Origin: Lytechinus variegatus
Taxonomy: Eukaryota; Echinodermata; Echinoidea; Temnopleuroida; Toxopneustidae
NCBI RefSeq assembly: GCF_018143015.1
Contig: NC_054741.1
Span: 54,327,048-54,391,047, forward strand
Direction: 5' to 3'
DNA: 64,000 nucleotides
Shown: piece after piece, positions 46,512 through 57,559 of the stretch
Layout: the number at the start of each line of letters is the position of its first letter
Position numbering within the stretch: position 1 is the stretch's first letter
Program-made: the position numbers and the translations under genes
Notes under the pieces: model-generated
Databases searched by the model: none
The model's input: only the letters and a program-made list of their open reading frames with translations
Told to the model about the DNA's origin: nothing

Positions 46512-47610
46512 CTTCATGGGACTTACAAACACTTAGATGTCACTGGTAATTTCGTAAGGGCACTGTTTGTAGATTTCTCCAGCGCTTTTAATACGCTGAA
46601 GCCACATTTACTTGCTACCAAGCTTATAGAAATGAATGCTACTCCTCAACTTGTTAGATGGGTTCATAACTTCTTACTAGATAGACCTCAGATAGTTAAA
46701 ATAGGGCAAATCGAATCTGGTACCAGGGTAATCAGTACAGGTGCCCCACAGGGATGTGTTCTATCCCCAGCCCTTTTCTCCCTGTTTACTAGTAAATGTG
46801 TCAGCACTAATCAAAATTGTACCATAATAAAATACGCAGATGATATGGTTATCTCAGGATATCTCACTGATAGAAATGTAAATGACTATGTCGCAAGTGT
46901 GAAAAATTTCACAGAGTGGTGTGATTCTAACCACCTTCACTTAAATGTATCAAAAACCAAGGAAATTGTGTTTGATTTCAGAAAGAAGGCTCGGAAACAC
47001 GACGCCTTAGTTCTCCACAACAAGGAGATTGAACAGGTGAAACAGTATAAATACTTGGGAAGTATAGTGACCGAAACTCTAGACTGGACAAAGAATACTC
47101 AAACTCTATGCAAAAAGGGAAACCAACGAATCTATTTTCTGAGAATGATGAAGAATGTCCACATTGACAAAACTATTCTTGTCTTATTTTATCAGGCCCT
47201 CATACAGAGCATATTAACGTACAATCTGATTTGTTACTATGGAAACGGTACCATGAAAGACAGGTCTCGACTAGATCGGGTGAGACGAGTGGCACAGAGA
47301 GTGATTGGGCTTGATTTGTCTAACATGGATTGTCTGTTCGAACAGAGAGTACTATCTAAAATAAACAAAATCATGAAAGATCAAAGTCATCCTCTCAATG
47401 CCCAATACTCGTTCAATCGATCTGGTATCCGTATTAACGTTCCACGCACTAATAGATCACGCTTCTGCCAAACTCTATTCACCTGTTTAATCAACTTGTT
47501 CGGAGATAATCTTCTTAAAATAGCTTCAACTATACCAAAGTACGTTACATCTAATGGATAACAATAATATAAAAAAAATAAATAAATAATAATAATAATA
47601 ATAACAATGA
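46512..47610 (+). mobile_element. 5'-truncated LINE, reverse transcriptase C-terminal half (Rex1/CR1-like)
   Basis: An open frame without stops runs from 46497 to 47561. It carries RT block A (LFVDFSSAFNTL, catalytic Asp), block B (STGAPQGCVLSPALFSLF), block C (IKYADDMVISG, the YADD pair), then the thumb-like KYLGSIVTETLDW and a C-terminal stretch ending near RVLSKINKIMKDQSHPL ... TNRSRF. That ending parallels Rex1/Babar elements (RCLSRARSIIKDPTHPG ... TRTSRF). The apparent Met at 46632 is internal. The endonuclease and RT N-terminus are absent; 5' truncation near 46512 is the usual result of incomplete target-primed reverse transcription. The 3' end is an (AAT)n-like tail (47565-47610). A stop-free 1 kb suggests a young copy. 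Confidence 0.8.
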
Positions 47611-47769
47611 ATAGTACAAGGAAAATTACATAAAACATTCCTGTTATATCAGAACAAATAATGATCACAGTTAAAATGAGAATCCGCTCTCAACATGTCA
47701 CGACCTCGAATGTGGAATCATATTTTTGTTGCCTTTTTTGCATTTGCTGTCTGTCCTTATGTATATGTA

Positions 47770-48630
47770 GGGGAAGGCGGGGTAAGTTGTGACAGTTTTT
47801 GCTTTTTGCATGTTAGAATTGATATGATTAATAATTTTGTCGAAATAAGTACCTTGCCTTGAAATTTAATTCTTCTGAAATATTTTCCACCTATGTATAA
47901 CTTTCTATCCCCACACTGAAAGTCATCGTGACCTTTGAAAAAAACGATGTCAAATGGCTCAACTTGCCCCATATATGGGGTAAGTTTGAGCCACCTTCTG
48001 GGGTAAGTTGAGCCACAAAAACTATGTACAAAATGTATGGGGGAGAACCAGCATGTCAATTTTTTGTTCAAAGTCTTTTCACTTGCTAATTCTCTATAAA
48101 TACTAACATCCTGTAAAAGGAAAAGAGCAGTCATGTAAATTTGCTCCTTTCAGCCTGCATTTCAATCGATTTATATGGTTTGTTTGTTTTTTAAGATACA
48201 TTACCATAGGAATTACCATGGCTCAACTTGCCCCATGCTGTTTGGCTCAACTTACCCCAGTCCGAACTTAGTGCGATAATTTTGTATCCACACATTTATT
48301 ATACATCCATCATATAAAAGACTATGACAAGAATGAAGATCCATACCTGGACTAATAATGTTGTTATCATGTCTTTATTATATTTAAAGACGTGTGTGTT
48401 TATAAAGCACTTATCTATTTCACACTCTTTTTTACTTTTTTGGCTGAAATTGATATTTTTCCCTCTAAAAAACTACTTTTTGTTTCAAAGTTGGAAACAA
48501 TGTGGTGGGGTTTGGGGTTATGCTATGGGTCATCAATACATGACACCACCACAATGTCTGACTCATTCATTATTGGCCTGGGGCTGGTGGCTCAACTTGC
48601 CCCTATGCTCAACTTACCCCGCCTTCCCCT
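47770..48630. mobile_element. Non-autonomous DNA element, 861 bp, TA-flanked, GGGGTAAGTTGAGCC repeats
   Basis: The ends ggggaaggcggggtaagtt and aacttaccccgccttcccc are perfect inverted repeats, flanked by TA on both sides. The sequence ggggtaagttgagcca or its complement recurs inside about six times (for example 47977, 48000, 48219, 48243, 48590). The short frames inside are not genes. TA duplication suggests Tc1/mariner-type mobilisation, but the superfamily is not certain. Confidence 0.75.
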
Positions 48631-49109
48631 ACTCACAGCTTGTATACTATGTATATTGTGTTTTATGTGTTTGTAATGCTGGTGGAAAGCAAATTTACAT
48701 ACAAATGGACTGTAATAAATGAACTTATGAAAGAGGAATTAGTATTATCAGATGAAAGAGGAGACGCTATGCTTTACGGTGATGTCATTTTGTCTATCGT
48801 ATTTGTGATTATAATTTTTTTTGTGGGAAACATTGTATATAGATATAACCTTACATAATATTTTCCTGTAAATACTGGTCCAGCCATACCATTTGAATCG
48901 TCCCTTTGCTAGCTGTTCATTCTACCTAAAATCAAAGTTGATTTACACTGTCTTAATTGTCCCGGTTTCTGCACAACAATATAATTAATCTCCCCCTCAC
49001 TCTCCTCTCTCTTTATCTCCCCAGAGCCCCCCTTTTTTCCCGGCTTGCTCTCTAATTCTTCCCTATCCAACCCTTTCTCCGATTTCCACGACACTCTTTT
49101 TCTTCAACT
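48631..49109. other. Non-coding intergenic sequence
   Basis: The frame at 48640-48858 contains a hydrophobic stretch near its end but no recognisable family. The C-rich 48985-49080 is low complexity. Confidence 0.35.
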
Positions 49110-49255
49110 GGGGTCCGTTGCAGAAAGAGTTGCAATCAAACGTAACTCTAAAGATCATGCGCAACTTGATTTTCAACCAATCAACAGCGCGCATTTGGGA
49201 CTTGCGATTGATTTTTGACTTGCGTTTAAACGCAACTCTTTCTGCAACGGACCCC
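49110..49255. mobile_element. Palindromic MITE, TGCAGAAAGAGTTGC family, intact copy
   Basis: Left ggggtccgttgcagaaagag; right aactctttctgcaacggaccc. About 146 bp. Confidence 0.75.
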
Positions 49256-49324
49256 TGATCACATATTCATAATCTCCAGTATCAGTATCTCAATCAGCAG
49301 CAACAGTATCTCATCACCAATGCT

Positions 49325-49415
49325 TGTCATTATTATTTATAACCACCGTCACTATCATCACCATCATCGTCGTCACCATCATCGTCGTCACCACCATCGT
49401 CAACAGCAGCATAAC
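49325..49415 (+). repeat. (ATC/GTC)n trinucleotide repeat
   Basis: Imperfect caccatcatcgtcgt units. Confidence 0.8.
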
Positions 49416-49429
49416 CGCGATAATAAAAA

Positions 49430-49705
49430 CACTAGCTGGATTTATCAAGCGTTTTTTGCCACAGGATACAAAGCGCTGCTATTATTTCCTCGGCTTTAAC
49501 GGCGCTGTCATGTAGGCGCTGACACTTTCAAGGAATTTCTTCCTACAGGGTATCATTTAACTCTCATAGAATGAGTGCAGCACAATGTTGGTAAATTTCT
49601 TGCTTAAGGAAAAGGGGCCTTGCTGAAGTTGCTGGAATCGAGCCCACATCCCTCATCTCAGATTGAAACACGAGTCATGACCACTTGACCATGACACCCC
49701 CACAT
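49430..49705 (-). mobile_element. tRNA-derived SINE
   Basis: On the minus strand box A (tggtcaagtgg, 49691-49681) and box B (ggctcgattcc, 49644-49634) stand 36 bases apart. A body follows, and a 3' part containing the complement of ggatacaaagcgctgctatt, also found at 14050-14165. Confidence 0.7.
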
Positions 49706-49735
49706 CATTACTTTCATATCACCATCACACTCAAT

Positions 49736-50047
49736 GGCCCATATTCTGAAGTCGGGTTCAACTTAAACTCAAGTTAAAAGTTGTGGTTTAAGTATGGAGA
49801 GCTAATTGTTACATAAATCACTAATAGTAGAGAGATCATGCTTCAGCTCACTTGACTCTCAAATCATTCATAACTGTCTAGGAAGTATAAACAGATTATT
49901 GTCTTCACCATCGATGAATCAGGAAAGAGCACGTTAAACATAGGAAACATACAACTTAATTTAAAAAATTGATACTTTTGGCTTCCCATACTTAAACCAC
50001 AACTTTAAACCTGAGTTTAAGTTAAACCCGACTTCAGAATATGGGCC
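49736..50047. mobile_element. MITE, CATATTCTGAAGTCGGG family, copy 2
   Basis: Left ggcccatattctgaagtcgg; right ccgacttcagaatatgggcc. Inner blocks aaatcattcataactgtcta and ccatcgatgaatcaggaaag match 32761-33030. A degraded third copy lies at about 60110-60383. Confidence 0.8.
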
Positions 50048-51330
50048 GATATCTTTGGAACCACCGTAATCGCCCATAATCACCGTCATCAACAATCACA
50101 TCATCCCACTATCATGACTATGTGCTATCTTTATAAAAAGCCACTGCTCACCTTACGCCTGATCCACGATCCGATTTTGGAACAAATCGCATTTTACTCA
50201 TTTTCTGAAAATGTAAATGAAAAGTATCTTTTTATTTCTTTTTAACTATCTTTTTATTTGAGGTTCAAATTAACTGAAAAAAATCCTTATATAACAATTT
50301 TGGGGATTGAAAGCCTTTATTTTAGAATAAAGGCCAAATTGGTATGAAATCGTAGCCAATCGTACGATTGCTATGACGTCATTACCACTAGATATTAAAT
50401 TCGCTTTTATTCTTATTAGGATGATATCTGTTTCATTATTTGCATCAAATTCTGTTTGATTCCACAATCAGGTCGCAGATCAATCGTAAGGTGTACGGTT
50501 GCCTTGACATCATCATCATACCACCACCACCACCACCACCATCGTCATCACCATCATTTAGGCCTACTAAAGAATCATTATCATCAGCACTGCATCAGCA
50601 CGACCATCAATTGAATTACCGTCAATGTATCAACAGAAATAATCACCGTTTAGTAATGGGAAAAGTATACTACCAACAAATGTCGGAAAAATGCATATTT
50701 CTGATTTTTTTTTATTTAATCGAAAGTTAGATTTAAAACATTCCTTTAACATGTTTATCGAACAAACATCGAATGTAAGACTGCAAAATAATATCTGTGT
50801 TTAACATGCATTTCTTAAACTATTTTTGATAATTCACTAAAGTTCCTTTCTATCATGCCAATAAGATTTTGATACAAAGATCCTTCCAATTCAATATGTT
50901 ATTTATTAAGTATTTTTCAGATTTTGTACTTTAGTATGCTCATTAATCATAATATTGGATTTAGATATATTGTAATCGAGGCAATGGACATGGCCTGACA
51001 TAATTCAGCATAAGCTAGGATTTCATCAACATTATAACTTTATATGGGCTAGATAGTCTGCATTCCTTAGGAACTGGGATATGCCCCTCGAATATGTTTT
51101 CCTGGGGTATCGCCCCTTGAATCGTAAAGTTTTGTTCTCATAATTCAAATGACCAAAATAATGAAACCAATATAAGCCAATAATTATAGAGCAAGAGTTT
51201 GTGATAGCAAAGAGGAACTTTTTTAGAACCCCGCAACTCAGTGCAACTATTTGTCTTTGGCATTTGGAAGTGCTTTAGGGGTTGACCTAGTGCCCCAACA
51301 TTCCCTATTCATATAATAAAATCGCAGCAC
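50048..51330. other. Non-coding; CAT-type repeat
   Basis: Contains (CAC/CAT)n at about 50517-50560. No gene supported. It is the 3' flank of the minus-strand seven-helix gene and may contain its 3' UTR. Confidence 0.35.
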
Positions 51331-51561
51331 CTGGGGCCCGTTGCATAAAACTTTTGCCGGAGTTTTTTTACTGCAAAAAATCAGGAAACTACGGCAAAAA
51401 AAACTCTTTGCCGGAGTTTTCCATTGTATAAAACTTTGCCGGATTTTTTTTGCCATGAAACTTTGACTGATTTCGAAACTCTGGCAAAAAATATGGTTTT
51501 CGCCAGACATTTTCTATGGCAAAAATAAGTCTGGCAAAAGTTTTATGCAACGGGGCCCTGG
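51331..51561. mobile_element. Palindromic MITE (GGGGCCCGTTGCATAAAAC)
   Basis: Left ctggggcccgttgcataaaa; right ttttatgcaacggggccctg. Internal gccggagttttttt and ggcaaaaa words alternate in both orientations. It starts about 115 bases beyond the stop of the seven-helix gene, probably in its 3' UTR. Confidence 0.75.
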
Positions 51562-51674
51562 TAAATGTTTCATGATACCGAGCACCTACAGAAGCTACAC
51601 TATGCATAGCATCCAATAAAAGTTTGGCGAAAAAACAATATTCTCTTTCGTCATCGCTGAATCTTATTTGGTTA

Positions 51675-52796
51675 TCAACAATCAATCGCCCTGTTATCTA
51701 ATCCATGTGGAACGGATGTTCTAAAAATTGTGTCTCTGTTCGTGTTAAGATCACTCTTCTTTGGTTGATGATTGTGTGATGAATTTAACATGGCTATTGC
51801 TATAAGAACACACAAAACAATCTCGAGTATCCTCTGACCCGTTTGAAATAAAATCCATTGAAATGGGTTCGCTTCAAAATCCAAGAAACTTCTATAAAAT
51901 GTTCCGATGAGTAGTCCAACGTGGGACAGTGTTAAAATGAGACAAATCACCGCACTGGTGATGAGAATAGTGACGAGACAAGTAAGTCGACGAGCTTCGT
52001 TTTTAGCAACGGCGACCAATGAACCATTGAGTGATGATCGCCGTCGTTCACGGGTGTTCCTCGGACACGATGCCGAGAGGTTCTTCCGTATTTTCCACCA
52101 GACGTAGACAAACCCGAAGGTGAGGACAAGACCCCAGACAATGAAAATGAACTCGCAGATGATAAAGGCGACGCTTGAGCTCGGTATGAAAGAGACGAGG
52201 AGATCCGCAAATAGAACGTACCCGATGCTGACAGTAATGATGACGAAGAGAACTAAGAATCGTTGAAATCGTCGCGATGCTGGCGCCAAATTCGTCGTTT
52301 CAAGCGCAACGAGGAAAAAGATGCTGTACGAAGACACGACTCCCGGCCAACCCAACGACCAGATGATGACGTTCAAAGGACACGGTATGATCCCTCGTAA
52401 GCTATAAGGGTCAGTCAACATCGAACACGATCTCGTCAACGATGTCATTGCAATCATAGCATGCAATGCTACTGAGAGACGCTTGCGAGTACGATGTCGC
52501 CTGAAGACTTGAATGATGGCGTAAATTGCATAGAAAAGCATGATCACGTAGCTTGATGCAAACATGTAGACATGCACGTCGAACCATGGACTGAGTGTTT
52601 CTTCGACCCGGGTTCTGTTTGGTCCATTTTCCGCCCAGGAACAACTGAGAACTACGCCATGGTCTGCAGGATTGGAAACAACCATAGCCGTAATCGTTGC
52701 AAGTGTCTCATTCTCCACTAGATTTGATGTCGACATCATGTTCGTAGTTGAAATCGTAGCTGTCGAAATACGAAGCATCTGTAGTTTAAAGTTCAC
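51675..52796 (-). CDS. Seven-helix membrane protein, possibly PRRT3/4-like
   Basis: An uninterrupted 373-codon frame with seven clear hydrophobic segments: residues about 75-99, 109-130, 140-167, 180-205, 210-237, 270-296 and 312-340. The N-terminal about 70 residues carry two N-glycosylation sequons (NET, NRT) and no obvious signal peptide, so an extracellular N-terminus is likely. The cytoplasmic loop after helix 5 is basic (RNTRERRRSS), and the tail is short. No DRY or NPxxY motif of rhodopsin-type GPCRs is visible. The stretch WFDVHVY, SCSMLTDPYSLRG and SLGWPGVVSSYSIFF reminds me of the membrane domain of proline-rich transmembrane proteins 3/4, without their long proline-rich ectodomain. 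An upstream exon cannot be excluded. The membrane topology is well supported; the family is tentative. Confidence 0.75.
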   Translation of the reverse strand: MNFKLQMLRISTATISTTNMMSTSNLVENETLATITAMVVSNPADHGVVLSCSWAENGPNRTRVEETLSPWFDVHVYMFASSYVIMLFYAIYAIIQVFRRHRTRKRLSVALHAMIAMTSLTRSCSMLTDPYSLRGIIPCPLNVIIWSLGWPGVVSSYSIFFLVALETTNLAPASRRFQRFLVLFVIITVSIGYVLFADLLVSFIPSSSVAFIICEFIFIVWGLVLTFGFVYVWWKIRKNLSASCPRNTRERRRSSLNGSLVAVAKNEARRLTCLVTILITSAVICLILTLSHVGLLIGTFYRSFLDFEANPFQWILFQTGQRILEIVLCVLIAIAMLNSSHNHQPKKSDLNTNRDTIFRTSVPHGLDNRAIDC

Positions 52797-54140
52797 GAAG
52801 TGAGGTTATTCAAGAACGCTATGAGTAAAACCAGTCCCTTCTCGCAAGTTATATGTACTGTAGATCATCTGAATATTGACCTGTTCAAAACAATCACAGG
52901 AATAAGAAATTAAATATCAAACATTTTAAAGAGTATTCGATGTCTACGGCTTTACACACTCTAACCATGTAAAATGTTAACAAATATTGGTTAAAGAGGG
53001 AACATGCAGCTCTATTGAATAAAAAAAAATCAACCACTGGTTATGAAATTTTAGGCAATCATTTTTGTGTGTAAAAAAGAGGGCTTTATAATCAAACATG
53101 CTTTTACGTTACATTCTACCCCCAAAACGTGGACATTATTTTTATTGAATAGGCCTATATTGGACGATATTTACCAAACGTTTTTTTTTTGAGAGAGAAG
53201 AAAAAAATAGGCGAATTACTATTACACTAGACCCTTTTCCGATTGAAGAGGTATATAGTCAATCATTCTTCGCCCAGCAATGCAATTCATTTATCAACTG
53301 ATTTCGAAATCGCAAGTAATTATTCAAAAATAAAGCTTGCATATCCCACCAGTTTATTTGCCACAATAGTGACGTATAAAAATAGCACATTTTGTAGTAC
53401 CCCTTCTGAAATATACTTCTATTATGTGATCAATGGAGACAAACATTTATGATTGTATTTCGAGATCTTTTAAACAATTATGGAGATCCCCGCTATGCCA
53501 AGGTCTTCATTTTCAATAGGACGATGTTTTCCACTCCGTTTGAGTCATTATCAAAGGCCTCCGTATGCTTGGTACGAAATTATTCTCGACGTTATTTTTA
53601 AGGTTTTACTTCCTCTTTCGAATGTGGACAACGTTTCAATATAATGGTGACCATAGCATGATGATTTGTTTTTTAAACTAGGCCTGGTATTCTTATAGGG
53701 GAAGTTCTTGACCAATGACATCTATTAATAATTTCAAGAGAATGGGATAAACAGCCTTGTCGAAGTCTGGTTAAAAGCTTAAATGGAATAAAATCGCACC
53801 AAAGTGGGGAGGAAGTTATCAAGCTTTGAACCACCATGGCAATTCGTTTGATTTTAATGGATTGGCAATTATTTTTGTAAAACTTTGCTCAGCCATTCAA
53901 GACATAATATATGATCCAAGACAATTATATATTTTTTTTTTCTAATTCAAAATCCCATTCATTTCAGATATGGAAAAAAAAACCTGTCGAGCAAGGATAT
54001 TAGTATGACGAATTTGAGAGCAATGAATTGAAAGGAGGGGAGGCGCAAGGAGTCGAAAGAGAGAGAGAAAAATATCATGTAGGAATTAGAAAGAAAAAAC
54101 AGAAAAACATAAGTATAAATCAATATAGAAAAATAAGAAT
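52797..54140. other. 5' flank of the seven-helix gene
   Basis: AT-rich, no coding feature. Likely contains the promoter or 5' UTR of the minus-strand gene; no start site can be assigned. Confidence 0.35.
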
Positions 54141-54149
54141 TGTCTAGGG

Positions 54150-55400
54150 CTGTAATCGGTTTATCAACATGTAATCAAATTCACGACCATAGTGGTCAAT
54201 GTTCTTACCCATGACTTACATGTAATAGATTTTGATATCAGGGTTCCTGGGCGACTGCTTCATTTCTTCTAAGCTATCTGAATTTTCTTTAAAGCTGGTT
54301 CAGCATAGAGAGTTTTTATTTCTCAACGACTTCATTTCGGGATAGATGACTTCAATAACAACGGTCTATAGCTCTATCCGAGGTCTATTTGCCTATATAT
54401 CACAATGAACATGATGAAGAATAAGACGGGTGAACGATCGACAACATCATGCAGTCCGTGCCAAGTGCTTCCCAGTTTCTGTCGCGCGAACATGCAGAGG
54501 AGACGATTGAACTCGATTCAGTTTCTAATAAAATGTCGTACATTTCAGCAATAATCCTTGCGCTTTAAAGAGACCGCAATTCATTTGCACCGTTGATACA
54601 TCCACAACATATTAATTTACGTATTTTAGCATTGACTAAATGACTTCTGATGACGTCATACATGATCCCCAACGATCGGACACCACCCTGCGTCATATAT
54701 ACTTAGCTTCATCAGTTTAGTAAATGCATCGAGATCGATAATTCACTCACGGAGAAATGGGCTGGAGGAAATCCCTTTCATAAATTCCCAATTATATATG
54801 AATACCGTTCATTCGATCCCCAGTCCAGTCACAATTATCTTTCGCCCCGGCGTTTAGCCAAGCATTTATACAGCCAATCCATGAACTCGTTTCTATTTCC
54901 TTGTAATACAGCGTTATCCGAAGTCTGTGGTTCTATTTCTCAGTACATTTGCAGTGCAACCTGAGTAAAGCGACCTCTTCAAAACAACAACAACAAGCGG
55001 TTTACAAGACAGTAATCAATTTCACTACTAGCTATATCATTGTCCGAATAAAAGTGGTAAAAGTTCTTACCCGTGACTTACTGTAAAAGATTTCAATATC
55101 CGGGTTTCTAGGAGACTGCTTAACTATTTTCTTCTACATCTGGATCTTCTTTAAAGCAATTATTCACTGCTGAATGATATATACGCCCCGTAAAAAGCCA
55201 AAACAACAATAACAACAACGTCAACAACAACAATAAAATTCAATTGGGTTGGGTTGTCTTATAGAAGGCAATACTGTTGGAGTTAAGGGCTCACTTCACG
55301 GAAAACTCAATACATTTACCTTTATTTCTCGATAATCCTCTGCGCCTTTTCTTTAAAGCGGATAAGACTCAATTGGCCCGAGCATCAATACTTTGGCGAC
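54150..55400. repeat. Duplicated non-coding block upstream of the seven-helix gene
   Basis: Segments at about 54160-54300 and 55005-55150 share gttcttacc(c/g)(a/g)tgactta, aga(t)ttt(c/t)(g/a)atatc, gggttcctggg / gggtttctagg and cgactgctt / agactgctt. A second pair, about 54525-54585 and 55315-55385, shares ataatcct(t/c)(t/g)gcgc and tttaaag. The period is about 800-850 bases. On the minus strand each block contains GTAAG donor-like words. Non-coding. Confidence 0.5.
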
Positions 55401-55709
55401 GGTTGGATAGTCAAATTCACTCTCAACAATAGCCAAAGTCGAAAGATAGTTCTCGAGCAGTATGGGTCAAGAAAGTCAATTATAAAGCTTACGTCATTTT
55501 CCGTCCTTTTTATTTCTATAATACTTCGAGTTGTGGTTTTCGGGTAATTATTCTCATACACTTACCAGGAACTTACAAAATCAGAAGTGAAATCAAGCTT
55601 GAAAAGACTGATAATAATTTACTGGAACACTCAGAGGTACAGATGCGTAGATAACTTTTAAAATATAAAATTCAGTCTTCGTTTTGTGCTCTTAATAATT
55701 GTTTATGAA

Positions 55710-55935
55710 ATAGATATATCAGCTCGCGCTTTGCGCTGGCATCGATTGTTTATATCCTATTTAAGATAATAAAATGTGCTTACAGTGTCCCGTTTTGGGT
55801 CTGAATCGCTAGAAAACAATTCAGCTTGCGCTCGTTTACTCCATTCTTTATTTAAAATTGTGCTGTAAATTTTAGTTTCCCGGAATATAACAAAAAAAAT
55901 CAGCTCGCACTTCGGGCTCGCATTAATAATATTGT
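55710..55935. repeat. CAGCTCGCGCTTCGCGCTCGC-type repeats, left part
   Basis: Copies at about 55719, 55832 and 55900. They continue after the intervening element at 56811, 56926, 57047 and 57248, at intervals of about 80-200 bases. Confidence 0.6.
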
Positions 55936-55958
55936 TTGGTTACGTACCCGTCCTGTGT

Positions 55959-56696
55959 CACTGTGAAAAAATTGGGCAATATTTTACCCAATATTTTGCC
56001 CAACGTTGGGCCGATAGTCAACCCTACCAACTACTGGGCAATATTTTACCCAACGTTGTTGGGGCATTAATGTGCCCAACTGTTGGGTAATATTTTGAAC
56101 TACATTTTGGGGGACATTGATTTGCCCAACTTTTTAATAAAGTTATTAACCCAACATCTGGGCAAGGCCTACACTCACTTCGTGTACCTGGTCCGTGTCG
56201 ATCCGGAGACCTTATCCGAAAGTGCTTTGCATGCACAATAACGCTGCATACAAGTGCAAGTGCATTATCTCAAGTGAGTGAAGCAAAAACAAAACAGCGT
56301 CAGATATATGTCATGTATGTAGGCCTATTCTGACAAATTCCTTACAAATTATGCTTAACGTAAAGTCCAAAATAAAAAAATTAAAAAAACGTTTAAGCAA
56401 CTCATCTATGAAAGATTCAGCGAGGCTCCCCAGCCCCCAGTCATCTAGAAGCTCCTCCATATCTTATCGACCGTGTGTAGCATGCTGCAAGCGCAACTCG
56501 TGATCGTAAAGTTTCGCAACATTTACCACTCAGCAGGGCAATTACTAGCCCAACAATTGGACATCTGTATTTTGGCAGCGGCAGAGTAAAAATTTGCCTA
56601 AGTATTGGGCACATAATGCCCAACAAAACAATAACCAACGTATATATTACCCAACAAAAAAATGACAACGTAAATTTACTCTTTTTTTTCACAGTG
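55959..56696. mobile_element. DNA element with CACTGTGAAAAAA ends, 738 bp
   Basis: The left end cactgtgaaaaaa and the right end ttttttttcacagtg are inverted repeats. Both flanks are rich in ttgggcaatattttacccaa or ttgggca words in both orientations. The centre is unrelated and non-coding. It interrupts a series of CGCTTCGCGCT repeats. Confidence 0.65.
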
Positions 56697-57430
56697 TTAT
56701 GGTTACAAAAAGTACGTAGAACGTTAAGTTTTATTTATTTATTTTATTTTATTGATATGTTCATATTCCACAATCATCAAAGTACGTTTCAGGTCGGAGT
56801 GTCTATAAGTTTCAGATCGCGCTTGGCGCGCATATTATTCGACTGGCGAGATATGTATAATTTTCATGAGTCATTGCAAACGATCATAAACAGGTCCCTT
56901 TCCAGGTCAATATATAAAAACTTTCAGCTCGCGCTTCGCGCTCGCATTGATCGTTAAGTTATATGCGCATATTAATTATGACTATAAATTTTCTTAGAAC
57001 GTGCAATTTTCAGATTTGAATCCATTAAATATTCCCTAAATTTGAGCTTACGCTTCGCGCTTGGTTATTCATATGCTTTATCTTGTGTTTTAGAATAAAG
57101 TTCAGATGTATTTAAAACTTCAGTCTTTCGTTATTTCATTTATTTAAGCACGATGCCTACCTCAGCTAGCAGACTGTTCTTCCGCAGGGCCGTGCAGATA
57201 AAAAGTACAATTAAAGATAACATGTCAAAACATATTCCAAAAATTTGAGCTTGCGCTTCGCGCTCGCTTATTCATAGGCTTTATCTTGTTTTTAAGAATA
57301 AAGTTAAGATGTACTTACAACTTCAGTCTTTTGTTATTTCATTAATTTGAGCACGATGCCTACCTCAGCCGGCAGAATGTTCTTCCGTAGGGCCGTGCAG
57401 ATAAAAATATACAATTCAAGATAATATATG
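56697..57430. repeat. CGCTTCGCGCT repeats, right part, including a 195-bp tandem duplication
   Basis: 57042-57240 and 57241-57430 are direct copies that share cttcgcgctt/cttcgcgctc, ggctttatcttgt, cttcagtctttcg/cttcagtcttttg, gcacgatgcctacctcagc and gggccgtgcagataaaaa. Confidence 0.75.
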
Positions 57431-57559
57431 TCGAATCATAAAACAACATTCATCATGCTATGTTATGACTATTCACTTAAAAAAAAGAAACGACAAAAAA
57501 TAGCATTTAGCGGCCGATCGGAGAGAATGAGAAAGCTGGCGAAAGCTGCATGGATCCCC

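Noticed and set aside
48324-48722. Frames of 94-132 codons with hydrophobic stretches.
   Set aside because: They overlap the right end of the 861-bp TA-flanked element and read through its inverted repeat; not host coding.
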